From contig CALUQQ010000022.1 in assembly GCA_944322955.1 (NCBI GenBank), forward strand, positions 1 through 40,460: 40,460 nt of DNA, in the 5' to 3' direction. Source of the DNA: Candidatus Gastranaerophilales bacterium. Its GTDB lineage: Bacteria > Cyanobacteriota > Vampirovibrionia > Gastranaerophilales > Gastranaerophilaceae. Below are positions 26,717 through 34,806 of the stretch, one piece after another. The number at the start of each line of letters is the position of its first letter. Position 1 is the first letter of the stretch. Position numbers and translations under genes: made by a program. Under the pieces are notes generated by a model that was given only the letters and a program-made list of their open reading frames with translations, did no database searches and had not been told where the DNA came from.

Positions 26717-26842
26717 GACTTTGTTTCCTTTCGTTTTTTCCTTGTGCTCATGTCTACGGCATTTGTATTTTTTTTCTTCAATTTTTGACTTAAAGTTTGT
26801 AATATTTTGTTACATTTAAAGCCGTAATACACTAATAACAAG

Positions 26843-26875
26843 AAAAAAAGAGATTACACATCGTAATCTCTTTTT
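26843..26875 (-). terminator. Intrinsic terminator of the glucan phosphorylase homologue
   Basis: Inverted repeat AAAGAGATTAC (26847-26857) and GTAATCTCTTT (26863-26873) around a 5-nt loop, with T-runs on both strands. It lies about 30 bp after the minus-strand stop at 26905 and before the promoter region of the next minus-strand gene. Confidence 0.85.
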
Positions 26876-26904
26876 AATGAAATAATATAAAAAGTCAATA
26901 TTTT

Positions 26905-28596
26905 TTATTTAATATTTGAGAAAGTCCAGGCATCAAATGTCGGAGTTTCTGAGATTTTCATCTCTTTTTTGGTTGTTCCGGCGCAGGAATCATCGTGTGC
27001 AATAGGTTTATATAATCTGTTATAATACTCTATAACCATACGATCAGAATTGAAGTAAGCTTCGGATGTTCTGATAGCCTGACGCATCATACGTGCCCAT
27101 TCGGGTTTGTTTTCGTAATATGTCGGAATAATTTGGTTTTCAATGATATTCATAATGCAATCGTGGTCTTTCCAGTGACGTTCTTCCCACGGCATTTCAT
27201 CATCAAGTTCAGGATATTCAACGGTGTAACCGTTAATGCCGTTAAATGTACCTTCAACAGTCCAGCCGTCATATATAGAAAGGTGAACTGCTCCGTTTGC
27301 GTTAGCGGACATACCTGATGTTCCTGAGGCTTCAAACGGTCTGAGCGGAGTATTTAACCAGATATCAGAACCGCGTTTAAGCATACCTGACAATTGCAGT
27401 TCATAACCAGGTAATACAACTACATTTTTCAATGTGTGTGATTGGTTAAGAAGTTTGTTGAACATTTCTTTGCCCATAACATCATCCGGATGGAATTTAC
27501 CGGCAAATATAATTTGAACTTTGTTTGAGTCAAGAAGTTTGTTAATTCTGTCTTTGTCCATCAAAATAAGCCAAGCACGCTTGTAATCAGCAAATCTTCT
27601 TGCCCAAGTGATTGTTAATACGTCAGGATCAAATCTTTTACCTGCAACGTTTGCGATATATTTAAACAGTTCGCATTTCATTTCGCGTTTAACTGCCAAT
27701 AATTGTTCCGGCGTGTGCGCTTCTTTTATACGTTCATCCTGCCAATAGTGAAGGTTTACGGCGTTAGTAATGGCACGGATAGGACATCTGCCTTCTACCC
27801 ACTCCCACATTTTGTTGGCAACAAGACCGTGTAATTGTGATACTGCGTTTGCAATCCGGCTCATTCTAAGCGCTGCAACAGTCAACGAGAAATTTTCTCC
27901 GCCTAAATTAACTGCTGTTTCTCTTGAACATCCTGCGAAAAATCCGCCTTCAAGAAGTGTATCTACCCAATGAACTTCGTTGCCAGCGGCAACAGGCGTG
28001 TGGGTTGTGAATACTGTTTTCTTTTTAACTTCTTCAAGATTACCGTTATATTGTCTTAAAAGTTCAAAAGCCGCAGGAAGCGCGTGGCCTTCATTCATAT
28101 GGATTACGTCAAAATTGTATCCGATTGCCTGCAGTATTCTGACACCGGCAACGCCGAGCACTGTTTCCTGTGCAATTCTTATTTTTTCATTACCGTCGTA
28201 AAGTTTGTAGGAAATGCTTTTTGCCCAGTCACTGTTTCCATCAATATCTGTTGTTAATAAATATACCGGACATGTTCCGAAAAGTTCCGGTTCTACCTTG
28301 AAGGCCTTTACCTTAACTTTTTCGCCGAAGATATCTACTTCCGTTGTAACACCAATATCATTCAAAAAATCATAATATTTTCTGATATATGCTACTTCAA
28401 CCTGTCCTTTGTGGTCAATTCTTTGATCGTAATAACCGTATGACCACAGCATTGTAACACCTACCATTGGTAATTGCAGATATCCTGCTGATAACATGTG
28501 TGATCCCGCAAGAAAACCTAAACCGCCGGAATATGTGCTTAATGACTGATCCATAGCGATTTCCATTGAAAAATATGCTACGTTTGGTAATGACAT
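26905..28596 (-). CDS. Alpha-glucan phosphorylase-family protein lacking the PLP-binding lysine
   Basis: 563 aa from the ATG at 28596 (MSLPNVAYFSMEIAM); an upstream in-frame GTG at 28644 is unlikely. It matches the short alpha-glucan phosphorylases (GT35): VAYFSMEIAMDQSLSTYSGGLGFLAGSHM at the N-terminus, HMNEGHALPA, FTTHTPVAAGNE, WARRFADYKRAWLIL, FAGKFHPDD and IWLNTPLRPFEASGTSGM. In this family the residue after that Met is the lysine forming the PLP Schiff base (EASGTGNMK in E. coli MalP, SGMKA in short forms). Here it is Ser430 (codon TCC, 27309-27307): GTSGMSANANG. The rest of the fold looks intact, so it may be a non-phosphorolytic glucan-binding or transferase protein. Likely linked to glgC-derived glycogen. 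Confidence 0.86.
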   Translation of the reverse strand: MSLPNVAYFSMEIAMDQSLSTYSGGLGFLAGSHMLSAGYLQLPMVGVTMLWSYGYYDQRIDHKGQVEVAYIRKYYDFLNDIGVTTEVDIFGEKVKVKAFKVEPELFGTCPVYLLTTDIDGNSDWAKSISYKLYDGNEKIRIAQETVLGVAGVRILQAIGYNFDVIHMNEGHALPAAFELLRQYNGNLEEVKKKTVFTTHTPVAAGNEVHWVDTLLEGGFFAGCSRETAVNLGGENFSLTVAALRMSRIANAVSQLHGLVANKMWEWVEGRCPIRAITNAVNLHYWQDERIKEAHTPEQLLAVKREMKCELFKYIANVAGKRFDPDVLTITWARRFADYKRAWLILMDKDRINKLLDSNKVQIIFAGKFHPDDVMGKEMFNKLLNQSHTLKNVVVLPGYELQLSGMLKRGSDIWLNTPLRPFEASGTSGMSANANGAVHLSIYDGWTVEGTFNGINGYTVEYPELDDEMPWEERHWKDHDCIMNIIENQIIPTYYENKPEWARMMRQAIRTSEAYFNSDRMVIEYYNRLYKPIAHDDSCAGTTKKEMKISETPTFDAWTFSNIK

Positions 28597-28664
28597 ATAA
28601 CCTATACCTTTCTTCTTATGTATAAAACGAAATTTTTTAAACACTCAATGTGAGATTTACTAAC

Positions 28665-28691
28665 AGCATACCACAAAATTTTTTCTGTCAA
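28665..28691 (-). promoter_or_regulatory. Possible promoter of the glucan phosphorylase homologue
   Basis: Minus-strand TTGACA (28691-28686), a 15-nt spacer ending TGG (an extended -10) and TATGCT (28670-28665). This gives a leader of about 60 nt before the ATG at 28596. The spacer is shorter than ideal. Confidence 0.4.
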
Positions 28692-28777
28692 AGCTTTTAG
28701 TGCGTAAAAATTTTATAATCCTTGAGAATTAGTTATTAATAGCTATCTGCGCCATTAAAAAATCTTAACATTTCATC

Positions 28778-30010
28778 TTAAACTGAGTATTTTTCAAGGA
28801 TTTTCTTAAGTGCAATTTTAACATGAGCATAATTTAATCCGCCCTGCATGTATGCAACATATGGCGGACGTATAGGGCCGTCAGCAGACAATTCAATAGT
28901 GGAGCCTTCAATAAAAGTTCCGCCTGCCATAATTATTTTGTCTTCATAGCCAGGAACATATTCCGGAATCGGTGTAACGTAGCCGTTTACGGGAGAGAGT
29001 GATTGAATTGTCCTGCAAAAATGTTCAAGCGGATCCGGCGCATTAAAAATTATGTTTTGAATTATGTCAGAGCGTTTGTCGTTGTACTTGGGATAAGAAT
29101 CAAATCCGATATCTTCAAAAACTTTTGCGGCCAGTACAGCGCCTTTTACCGCATCAGCCACAACTGAGGGGGCCATAAATAACCCTTGAAAAATAAGTCT
29201 GTGCTGGTTAAACATTGCACCGCCTTCATATCCTATGCCCGGTGCCGTAAGACGATTAGCTGCATGGGTTACAAATTTTTCTTTACCTGCTATGTACCCG
29301 CCGGCTTCAACTATTCCTCCTCCGGGATTTTTAATCAAAGAACCTGCTATCAAGTCGGCTCCGGCTTCCAACGGTTCAATTTTTTGGACAAATTCACCGT
29401 AACAGTTGTCGACGAAGCAGATACAATCAGGATTTTTGTGTTTCACTATACTGCATATTTCGCCTATTTCTTCTACCGTAAGTGATTTTCTCGTTGAATA
29501 TCCTTTTGAACGCTGGATTAAGACCATAGTAACAGTTTTATCTATTGCATTTTCTATTGCCTTAAAATCAGGTTCGTTGCCATTTTTTAATGGAATTTCA
29601 TCGTAATGTACACCATGTGCAATTAGCGAATCAGCTTTTGTTTCAGCGTCGCCTGCAGTCCCTATAACTTCCAGCATTGTGTCATAGGGTGTTCCTAAAA
29701 CTGAAATCAGCTTATCTCCGGGACGCAAATTCCCAAACAGGCAGCAGGCAAGCGTATGGGTTCCTGAGGCAAAATGCACGCGTACTATTGCTTTTTCTGC
29801 CTTAAATACATCTGCAAATACTTTATCCAGAACTTCCCGTCCCAGATCATCGTGTCCGTAGCCTGATACCGTATAAAAATGTTCCGGAGCTACCTTATTT
29901 TCCACAAAAGCATTCAAAACTTTTTCTTGGTTAAAATCCCTTATGTCATCTATATTTTCAAATTCTTTTTGCAAAAATTTTTCGGCTTGTTTTATCAAAT
30001 CTTTATTCAT
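28778..30010 (-). CDS. Methionine gamma-lyase / cystathionine beta-lyase-like PLP enzyme (COG4100)
   Basis: 410 aa from the ATG at 30010; an in-frame TTG lies at 30031. It belongs to the 'aluminium resistance' / Met_gamma_lyase PLP family: FYTVSGYGHDDLGREVLDKVFADVF at the N-terminus, VRVHFASGTHTLACCLFGNLRPGD, the Asp that contacts PLP in CFVDNCYGEF, and the Schiff-base lysine in LIAGSLIKNPGGGIVEAGGYIAG. The C-terminal part has YGAGGTFIEGSTIELSADGPIRPPYVAYMQGGLNY-like sequence (read here as MAGGTFIEGSTIELSADG). The family is commonly annotated as methionine gamma-lyase family protein, with poorly tested activity; sulphur amino acid breakdown is likely. No coupled neighbour; it is divergent from the VWA gene. 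Confidence 0.9.
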   Translation of the reverse strand: MNKDLIKQAEKFLQKEFENIDDIRDFNQEKVLNAFVENKVAPEHFYTVSGYGHDDLGREVLDKVFADVFKAEKAIVRVHFASGTHTLACCLFGNLRPGDKLISVLGTPYDTMLEVIGTAGDAETKADSLIAHGVHYDEIPLKNGNEPDFKAIENAIDKTVTMVLIQRSKGYSTRKSLTVEEIGEICSIVKHKNPDCICFVDNCYGEFVQKIEPLEAGADLIAGSLIKNPGGGIVEAGGYIAGKEKFVTHAANRLTAPGIGYEGGAMFNQHRLIFQGLFMAPSVVADAVKGAVLAAKVFEDIGFDSYPKYNDKRSDIIQNIIFNAPDPLEHFCRTIQSLSPVNGYVTPIPEYVPGYEDKIIMAGGTFIEGSTIELSADGPIRPPYVAYMQGGLNYAHVKIALKKILEKYSV

Positions 30011-30074
30011 AACATGTTTATGATATTGCAATAAATAATAAAGGTCAACCGGATTAGTTTACTGTTATGGTGAA

Positions 30075-30818
30075 ATGCATTGTGCTGTCATAAATAATTT
30101 ACATATGTTGAGGGTATTTTTAATACTTTTTTTAATGTTTTTTCAATTCTCACATGCAAGTGAGTATAATCTATACAGCCCTGATAACTATAAAATGGAT
30201 AAAAACGCTGATGAAAGAATATTATTTATACTTGATTTTTCAAACAGCATGTCTGAATACCTTGAAGGCGTTGAAAAAGTTGAGTTGATGATTAATACTA
30301 TGGCAAGAATTTTGCCGCTGATTCCTCCTGAAACATCCGTTGGATTGCGCATTTACGGTCATAAGTCCGGCATTACTGCAATGGATGCGTGCCGCGCCTC
30401 AACACTTCTTGTACCGGTTTCTAAATCCGGTGCAAATGCTGTTGAAAATTCTTTGCTTTCTGCCCGCCCAAAAGGAATGACGCCCATTACTTACTCGCTT
30501 AAACAGGCGGTGAAAAATGATTTTTTGGGTTTTTCCGGTCAAAAAAGAATAATTCTGCTGACTGACGGTGGTGAAAATTGTGACGAAAGTCCTTGTGAAT
30601 ATGCTATGGAGCTTATTAAAACCAGAAAAGATATTCATATTGATGTAATTGCATTCAACATAAATGATGAGGACGATTTGGCACAGTTAAAATGTGCAGC
30701 ACTTGTTACGAGCGGGAAATTTTATACTGCTAATACGGCTGCAGAGCTTATGAAAAATTTATCCGAAACCGTTAGTGCAAGGAAAGATGTTGATGCTAAA
30801 ATAATTACGAATTATTAA
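30075..30818 (+). CDS. Exported von Willebrand factor A domain protein
   Basis: 247 aa. An N-terminal signal peptide is seen (hydrophobic LRVFLILFLMFFQFSHA, cleavage probably after Ala about residue 28), with no lipobox. A single VWA domain follows: FILDFSNSMS with the MIDAS residues D54-x-S56-x-S58, a Thr in GMTPITYSL, and IILLTDGGENCDES for the third metal contact. Two Cys in NCDESPCE and one in QLKCAA could form disulphides. The start at 30075 or an in-frame ATG at 30105 (closer to the signal peptide) are both possible. It faces a convergent gene for an exported PLD protein 64 bp away. Such proteins often bind metals and partner proteins; the partner is not identifiable. Confidence 0.86.
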   Translation: MHCAVINNLHMLRVFLILFLMFFQFSHASEYNLYSPDNYKMDKNADERILFILDFSNSMSEYLEGVEKVELMINTMARILPLIPPETSVGLRIYGHKSGITAMDACRASTLLVPVSKSGANAVENSLLSARPKGMTPITYSLKQAVKNDFLGFSGQKRIILLTDGGENCDESPCEYAMELIKTRKDIHIDVIAFNINDEDDLAQLKCAALVTSGKFYTANTAAELMKNLSETVSARKDVDAKIITNY

Positions 30819-30882
30819 TTTTCTATATTTCATATATGCAGCTATCAGTGGGAAATTCCGGGATAATTATTTACTCGAAAAT

Positions 30883-32670
30883 TTATCTGCAGCCGGTATC
30901 TTTTGCGTCAATCAGACCGTCAAAATCATTATCAATGCCGTCCTCGCAGGACCCGATTGAATCTTTGCTTTCGGCTCTTGCGTTTCGGGTTAGGTATATA
31001 TCCGGAATTTTTGACCACAGATAAAGAAAATATGCTTTATATTTTTTTGCAAGTTTTGTATTTTTAATTATAAGCAAATTTTCATCATTTTTATTCTCTC
31101 CGCTGTTTGAAAAATTCATGGAGCCGGTGATTATATATTCATCATCTATAATAATTGACTTTGAGTGAAGTTTGCCGGCATAATTTTCGGTTTTTAGCGG
31201 GATATTATTCTGTCTTAAAACTTGATGTTTTGTATTGCGTGTCGTTACACTATTGGCATCTATTATGATTTTTACATCAACTTTTCTCTGTTTTGCCTTC
31301 ACAAGAGCTTTTGAAAGTTCATTATGCGTTATTAAAAAAGCCGGCATATATATGTATTTTTTTGCATTATCTATAAGTGGTATTATGTGCAAAGTAGTTT
31401 TATCGTAGGGTGAAAAATATACCTCAACAGTTGTATCGTTCAAAATAAATTTGCGCGGTAAATCAGGTTTTATCTTTTTATTATGAAAATTTCCGGCAAG
31501 CATCTGTTCAAATTCAGTTGTGTATAAGTTTGCTATTTCCTTTGAATTTATAATTACAATCGCATTCGCATTATAGTCGGAAAGGCCTGTAGCGCTTAAA
31601 TTCATTGAGCCGGTAAAAACTGTTTTGTTATCAAAAATAAAAAATTTGTTATGCATCAGCTGGTTTGTATAAGATGGTTCATCCTCCAGATAATCGTTCC
31701 GGCTTTCTCCTGCAAGCCGGACAATTCTTTCTGTTTCTTTGTAATAATTATTATTTTGTAAAAACGATTTGTCATAAACCATTCTTATTTTTACATTTCT
31801 TGCCGTTGCAAGTGCAAGTGCCTGATGAAGCTTGGCTATGTCATCCATACCGTAAACTGCTATATCTATTGATTTTTTTGCATTATTAATTTCGTTTAAA
31901 AGCGCAGAGCAGGCTGTTGTATTACACAATCTGTCCGGTTTAAGATTTTGGGTGTAATCGGTCAGTATAAGTTTTATATCTCCGGCAGAAATTATTTCTT
32001 GAGGGGTTGAAATAATTTTGTCGGGCATTTTATGCGAGGCCTTGTATTTATCCAAATGACAAAATTTGCACGGCAAAGCATCTTTCAGCAGCTGTTTTTT
32101 CGGGATTATAGTGTAGTCTGAGCTCATAAGTCCGTATTCGCAATCCAATTCGTGATACTTCCCGCTTTTTATATTGTAAATTACTAGATTTAATCCTGAT
32201 GATTTTTGCAGATTTTCGGTAAGTTTTTCTTTGAAAAATTCATTATTTTTTGCTGAAAATCCCGAATTTGTTAATAAATCTGAATATTTTTGTCCGTTTA
32301 TGTAAATTTCCGCGTATTTGCAGTCGTGTTTTGCATTGCCTGTAAATTTTATTTTAACTGGCGCAGACATTAGTGTATCAGCGGCAAATTTGTCTGCCAT
32401 GTAGCCGAGAGCAATAATTTCTTTAGCAGAAAGATTTAATTCATTTGCGAATTCCGGAGTTTTATCTTTATTTGCCCTTGAAAAGCTTACTGTGCCGGGT
32501 ATGCATATTGTTTCTCCGTCATCAATCACTCCGTTGTTATTTAAGTCGGCCTGCACTGTAACCGGATCGAGTATATTAAGCACAATAGGCATAATCTGTC
32601 TGCTTTGTATGTAAATCGTAAATCCGATAAATAATATTAAAATAAACGTTGCGGCAAGGTATTTTTTCAT
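30883..32670 (-). CDS. Exported multi-domain protein: SNase-like, Cys/His cluster, two PLD domains, Ca-binding tail
   Basis: 595 aa. N-terminal signal or anchor (YLAATFILILFIGFTIYI); a short EF-hand-like DLNNNGVIDDGE (42-53); an SNase-like region (about 88-142: MADKFAADTLMSAP, then AEIYINGQKYSDLLTNSGFS); a Cys/His cluster K171-Y-H173...C177...C201-x2-C204-H205, similar to Ada-type metal sites; two phospholipase D motifs, H340-N-K342...D347 and H502-S-K504...D509, each followed by GSMN; and a C-terminal CEDGIDNDFDGLIDAKDTGC loop typical of extracellular Ca-binding ends. Both HKD sites look complete. Likely a periplasmic or secreted nuclease or phosphodiesterase. It overlaps the deacetylase gene by 4 bp (ATGA), so the two are co-transcribed. 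Confidence 0.87.
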   Translation of the reverse strand: MKKYLAATFILILFIGFTIYIQSRQIMPIVLNILDPVTVQADLNNNGVIDDGETICIPGTVSFSRANKDKTPEFANELNLSAKEIIALGYMADKFAADTLMSAPVKIKFTGNAKHDCKYAEIYINGQKYSDLLTNSGFSAKNNEFFKEKLTENLQKSSGLNLVIYNIKSGKYHELDCEYGLMSSDYTIIPKKQLLKDALPCKFCHLDKYKASHKMPDKIISTPQEIISAGDIKLILTDYTQNLKPDRLCNTTACSALLNEINNAKKSIDIAVYGMDDIAKLHQALALATARNVKIRMVYDKSFLQNNNYYKETERIVRLAGESRNDYLEDEPSYTNQLMHNKFFIFDNKTVFTGSMNLSATGLSDYNANAIVIINSKEIANLYTTEFEQMLAGNFHNKKIKPDLPRKFILNDTTVEVYFSPYDKTTLHIIPLIDNAKKYIYMPAFLITHNELSKALVKAKQRKVDVKIIIDANSVTTRNTKHQVLRQNNIPLKTENYAGKLHSKSIIIDDEYIITGSMNFSNSGENKNDENLLIIKNTKLAKKYKAYFLYLWSKIPDIYLTRNARAESKDSIGSCEDGIDNDFDGLIDAKDTGCR

Positions 32671-33503
32671 AGGCTTAAATTCTTATAGTTAGTAATTTCA
32701 TAGCCGGATTGTTTTATTATGTATTCCAAGTTTTTGTCTAAGGTCAGCGAAAATTCCTCTGAGTGTGAATTTTTTACGGCTGATGCGCAAGGATGTATCA
32801 ACGCTTCTACAATAGCATCTTTATCAATATTTTTAAGTCCGTATTCAATAGTCTTTGCGTCCATCATGCCGGTATAGCCTACCCCGAGCAGGTAATCATT
32901 TGTTTTTAAATCGTAGTCGGCAAGAGTTTTTTTATTTATTTGGGTAAATGTATTTAGTATCAGAATTTTTATTACATTCAGTGGATAAGATAAATTAAGG
33001 TGTTTTTTTAAAGACGGAACCATATAAGGTAATTCCTTTTGCGTCCGGACAAACGGAATTTTGTATTCTTTTGCAAGTTTGCAGGTAATATTGAAAATTT
33101 CCGGTATTGCATGAGTGTGTACGTGTGAATCCAGATGGTCAATTGCGGTATATGAATTAACTTTTTCAATCTGCGCTCTGAATTCCTGTTCAATTTCCTC
33201 TAAAACAGCTTTTTTGTGTGAATTAAGAATAAAATACAAATATCCTTTGTTAAATTGACCGTTTTTATTAGTTAAAAACCTGCATTTAGTAAGGGATTTA
33301 CCTTCAATTATATTAAGATGAACACCGAGTCCTATACCCGGACATTCCGGAAGAATATCGTTAACGGCAGCAGAAAAGGCTTCTCCGTTAGCACAAATAC
33401 TTGCTGACATTAAAAAACCATTGTTATAACCTTCAAGTACTGCCTTGTTATATCCTTTTTTTATCCCGAAATCATCGGCATTCAGTATAAATTTTTTCCC
33501 CAT
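32667..33503 (-). CDS. YdjC/ChbG-family carbohydrate deacetylase
   Basis: 278 aa from the ATG at 33503, preceded by AAGGA at a proper distance (an in-frame ATG at 33518 is less well placed). Family landmarks: FILNADDFGIKKG (metal Asp11), IGLGVHLNIIEGKSL (His62) and AIDHLDSHVHTHAIP (further metal His). The family removes acetyl groups from sugar amides such as chitooligosaccharides; related members act on lipid-linked sugars. Its stop overlaps the start of the PLD gene (ATGA at 32667-32670). A lipid-sugar glycosyltransferase gene starts 45 bp away on the other strand, sharing the promoter region, which suggests work on an envelope sugar (inference). Confidence 0.88.
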   Translation of the reverse strand: MGKKFILNADDFGIKKGYNKAVLEGYNNGFLMSASICANGEAFSAAVNDILPECPGIGLGVHLNIIEGKSLTKCRFLTNKNGQFNKGYLYFILNSHKKAVLEEIEQEFRAQIEKVNSYTAIDHLDSHVHTHAIPEIFNITCKLAKEYKIPFVRTQKELPYMVPSLKKHLNLSYPLNVIKILILNTFTQINKKTLADYDLKTNDYLLGVGYTGMMDAKTIEYGLKNIDKDAIVEALIHPCASAVKNSHSEEFSLTLDKNLEYIIKQSGYEITNYKNLSL

Positions 33504-33512
33504 GAAAATTCC

Positions 33513-33541
33513 TTGCATTTCTTTTATCTATATTATAGTAT
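33513..33541 (+). promoter_or_regulatory. Predicted leaderless promoter of the glycosyltransferase
   Basis: TTGCAT (33513-33518), a 17-nt spacer, TAGTAT (33536-33541), then 7 nt to the ATG at 33549. No Shine-Dalgarno. The -35 sits just upstream of the ribosome-binding region of the divergent deacetylase gene, so the two promoters are packed together. Confidence 0.42.
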
Positions 33542-33548
33542 AAAAATA

Positions 33549-34508
33549 ATGAATGAATTTAAACCTGTATTAGCTTTAGTTATTCCGTGTTATAACGAAG
33601 AATTATGTATTGCTGCAACAGCCGGCCGGCTTCTGGAAGTTTTGCAGTCGCTTATTGATAAAAATAAAATCAGTGAAAAAAGTTATCTGTATTTTGTTGA
33701 TGACGGCTCATTTGATAATACTTGGAGCCTGATAACAGAGCTTCATAAAGCAAATTCTCAAGTAAAAGGAACAAAATTTATTAAAAATTTCGGAAACCAA
33801 AAGGCTCTTATTGCAGGATATGAAAGTGTCAGGGATATAGGCTGTGATTGTGCTGTTTCAATTGATGCTGACCTGCAGCAGGATGAAAATGCTATAGAAA
33901 CATTTGTGGATAAATTTCTGGAAGGGTTTGATATAGTATCCGGTATAAGAAACAGCCGCGATACGGATACTTTTTTCAAGAAGATTTCTGCAATTTTGTT
34001 TTATAAATTGATGTATATGCTAGGTGCGAAAATTCCGATGAATCATTCGGACTATAGGCTTGTAAGCAGGCGTGCGCTTTGTATAATGGAATTGTATCCT
34101 GAAAAATATCTTTTTTTAAGGGGATTTTTTAATGATGTAGGACTGAAAACAGCGTACGTGAATTTTGATGTAAAACCCAGAATGGCCGGCGAATCCAAAT
34201 TTAATTTTGTCAAACTCATGGGGCTGGCTCTTAACGGGATTACTTCATTCAGCGTAGTGCCGCTGCGCATAGTGTCCATACTCGGGTTTATTATGGCTGT
34301 GGTTAGCTTTTTGATTGGTGCCGAAACATTATTTGAAAAAATATTTTTTCATAATACACCGAACGGATGGGCTACAAATATATTGCTATTGTGCTTTTTC
34401 GGGGGTATACAAATCTGTTGTCTCGGGGTTATCGGAGAGTATGTAGGGCAAGTGTACAGAGAAGTTAAAGCACGCCCAAGATATATTAAAGATACAGAAT
34501 TAAAATAA
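33549..34508 (+). CDS. Polyprenyl-phosphate-type glycosyltransferase, GT2 (ArnC/GtrB/DPM1-like)
   Basis: 319 aa from the ATG at 33549 (an earlier in-frame TTG at 33513 overlaps the predicted -35). GT-A fold: LVIPCYNEELCIAATA, VDDGS (51-54 region), KNFGNQKALIAGYESV and the metal-binding DAD in SIDADLQQ. Two C-terminal membrane helices (about 228-262 and 272-302) follow the amphipathic GESKFNFVKLMGLALNGITSFS, as in ArnC, GtrB and dolichyl-phosphate mannose synthases. It likely transfers a sugar onto undecaprenyl phosphate at the inner membrane. The 3' end meets the convergent SRP RNA gene. The sugar is not deducible. Confidence 0.9.
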   Translation: MNEFKPVLALVIPCYNEELCIAATAGRLLEVLQSLIDKNKISEKSYLYFVDDGSFDNTWSLITELHKANSQVKGTKFIKNFGNQKALIAGYESVRDIGCDCAVSIDADLQQDENAIETFVDKFLEGFDIVSGIRNSRDTDTFFKKISAILFYKLMYMLGAKIPMNHSDYRLVSRRALCIMELYPEKYLFLRGFFNDVGLKTAYVNFDVKPRMAGESKFNFVKLMGLALNGITSFSVVPLRIVSILGFIMAVVSFLIGAETLFEKIFFHNTPNGWATNILLLCFFGGIQICCLGVIGEYVGQVYREVKARPRYIKDTELK

Positions 34509-34766
34509 AAAGCCGTGCCACTGTCTATCGAATTTACAAAATAAAATCTCTATAAACATCATCTCTTTTTAAAGATATCACACCCGCAAAGATTGTCTTA
34601 GTGCTGCTATGTTTCCATCCTGACACGGTTCGGCAGTTTGCGCCGCAATATGTTTAAACGTCATCAATTCTGTGTATATCAACAGTATTTTGCAAACCCT
34701 CACAACAGGCTCTGCACCCCGCATTCGCTTCGGGTCGAGAGATTGCAATTCCCCGTGGAGCACGGC
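34508..34766 (-). ncRNA. ffs: Signal recognition particle RNA, large bacterial type
   Basis: About 258 nt on the minus strand. Helix 8 is unmistakable (near 34605-34635): GAACCGTGTCAGG, a GGAA tetraloop, then AGCAGCACTAAG, matching the Ffh-binding core of B. subtilis scRNA almost base for base. The 5' end GCCGTGC (34766-34760) pairs with GCACGGC at the 3' end (34518-34512), closing the molecule, and T-rich sequence (34511-34501) follows as a terminator. The 5' portion (CGACCCGAAGCGAATGCGGGG and CCTGTTGTGAGGG) is positioned where the Alu domain would be. The size and end pairing resemble the 271-nt Bacillus RNA more than the 4.5S form. Confidence 0.88.
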
Positions 34767-34774
34767 TTAGTAAT

Positions 34775-34801
34775 ATTATAACATAAATAGTTATTATGCA
34801 A
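34775..34801 (-). promoter_or_regulatory. Predicted promoter of the SRP RNA
   Basis: Minus-strand TATAAT (34780-34775) preceded by TGT, giving a TGnTATAAT extended -10. The first base of the RNA (about 34766-34767) is 8 nt downstream. A TTGCAT lies at 34801-34796 with a 15-nt spacer. Confidence 0.6.
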
Positions 34802-34806
34802 GTATA

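Noticed and set aside
34578-34763. 61-aa minus-strand reading frame (MLHGELQSLDPK...)
   Set aside because: It lies entirely inside the SRP RNA on the same strand; the conserved RNA helix 8 and end pairing explain the sequence.
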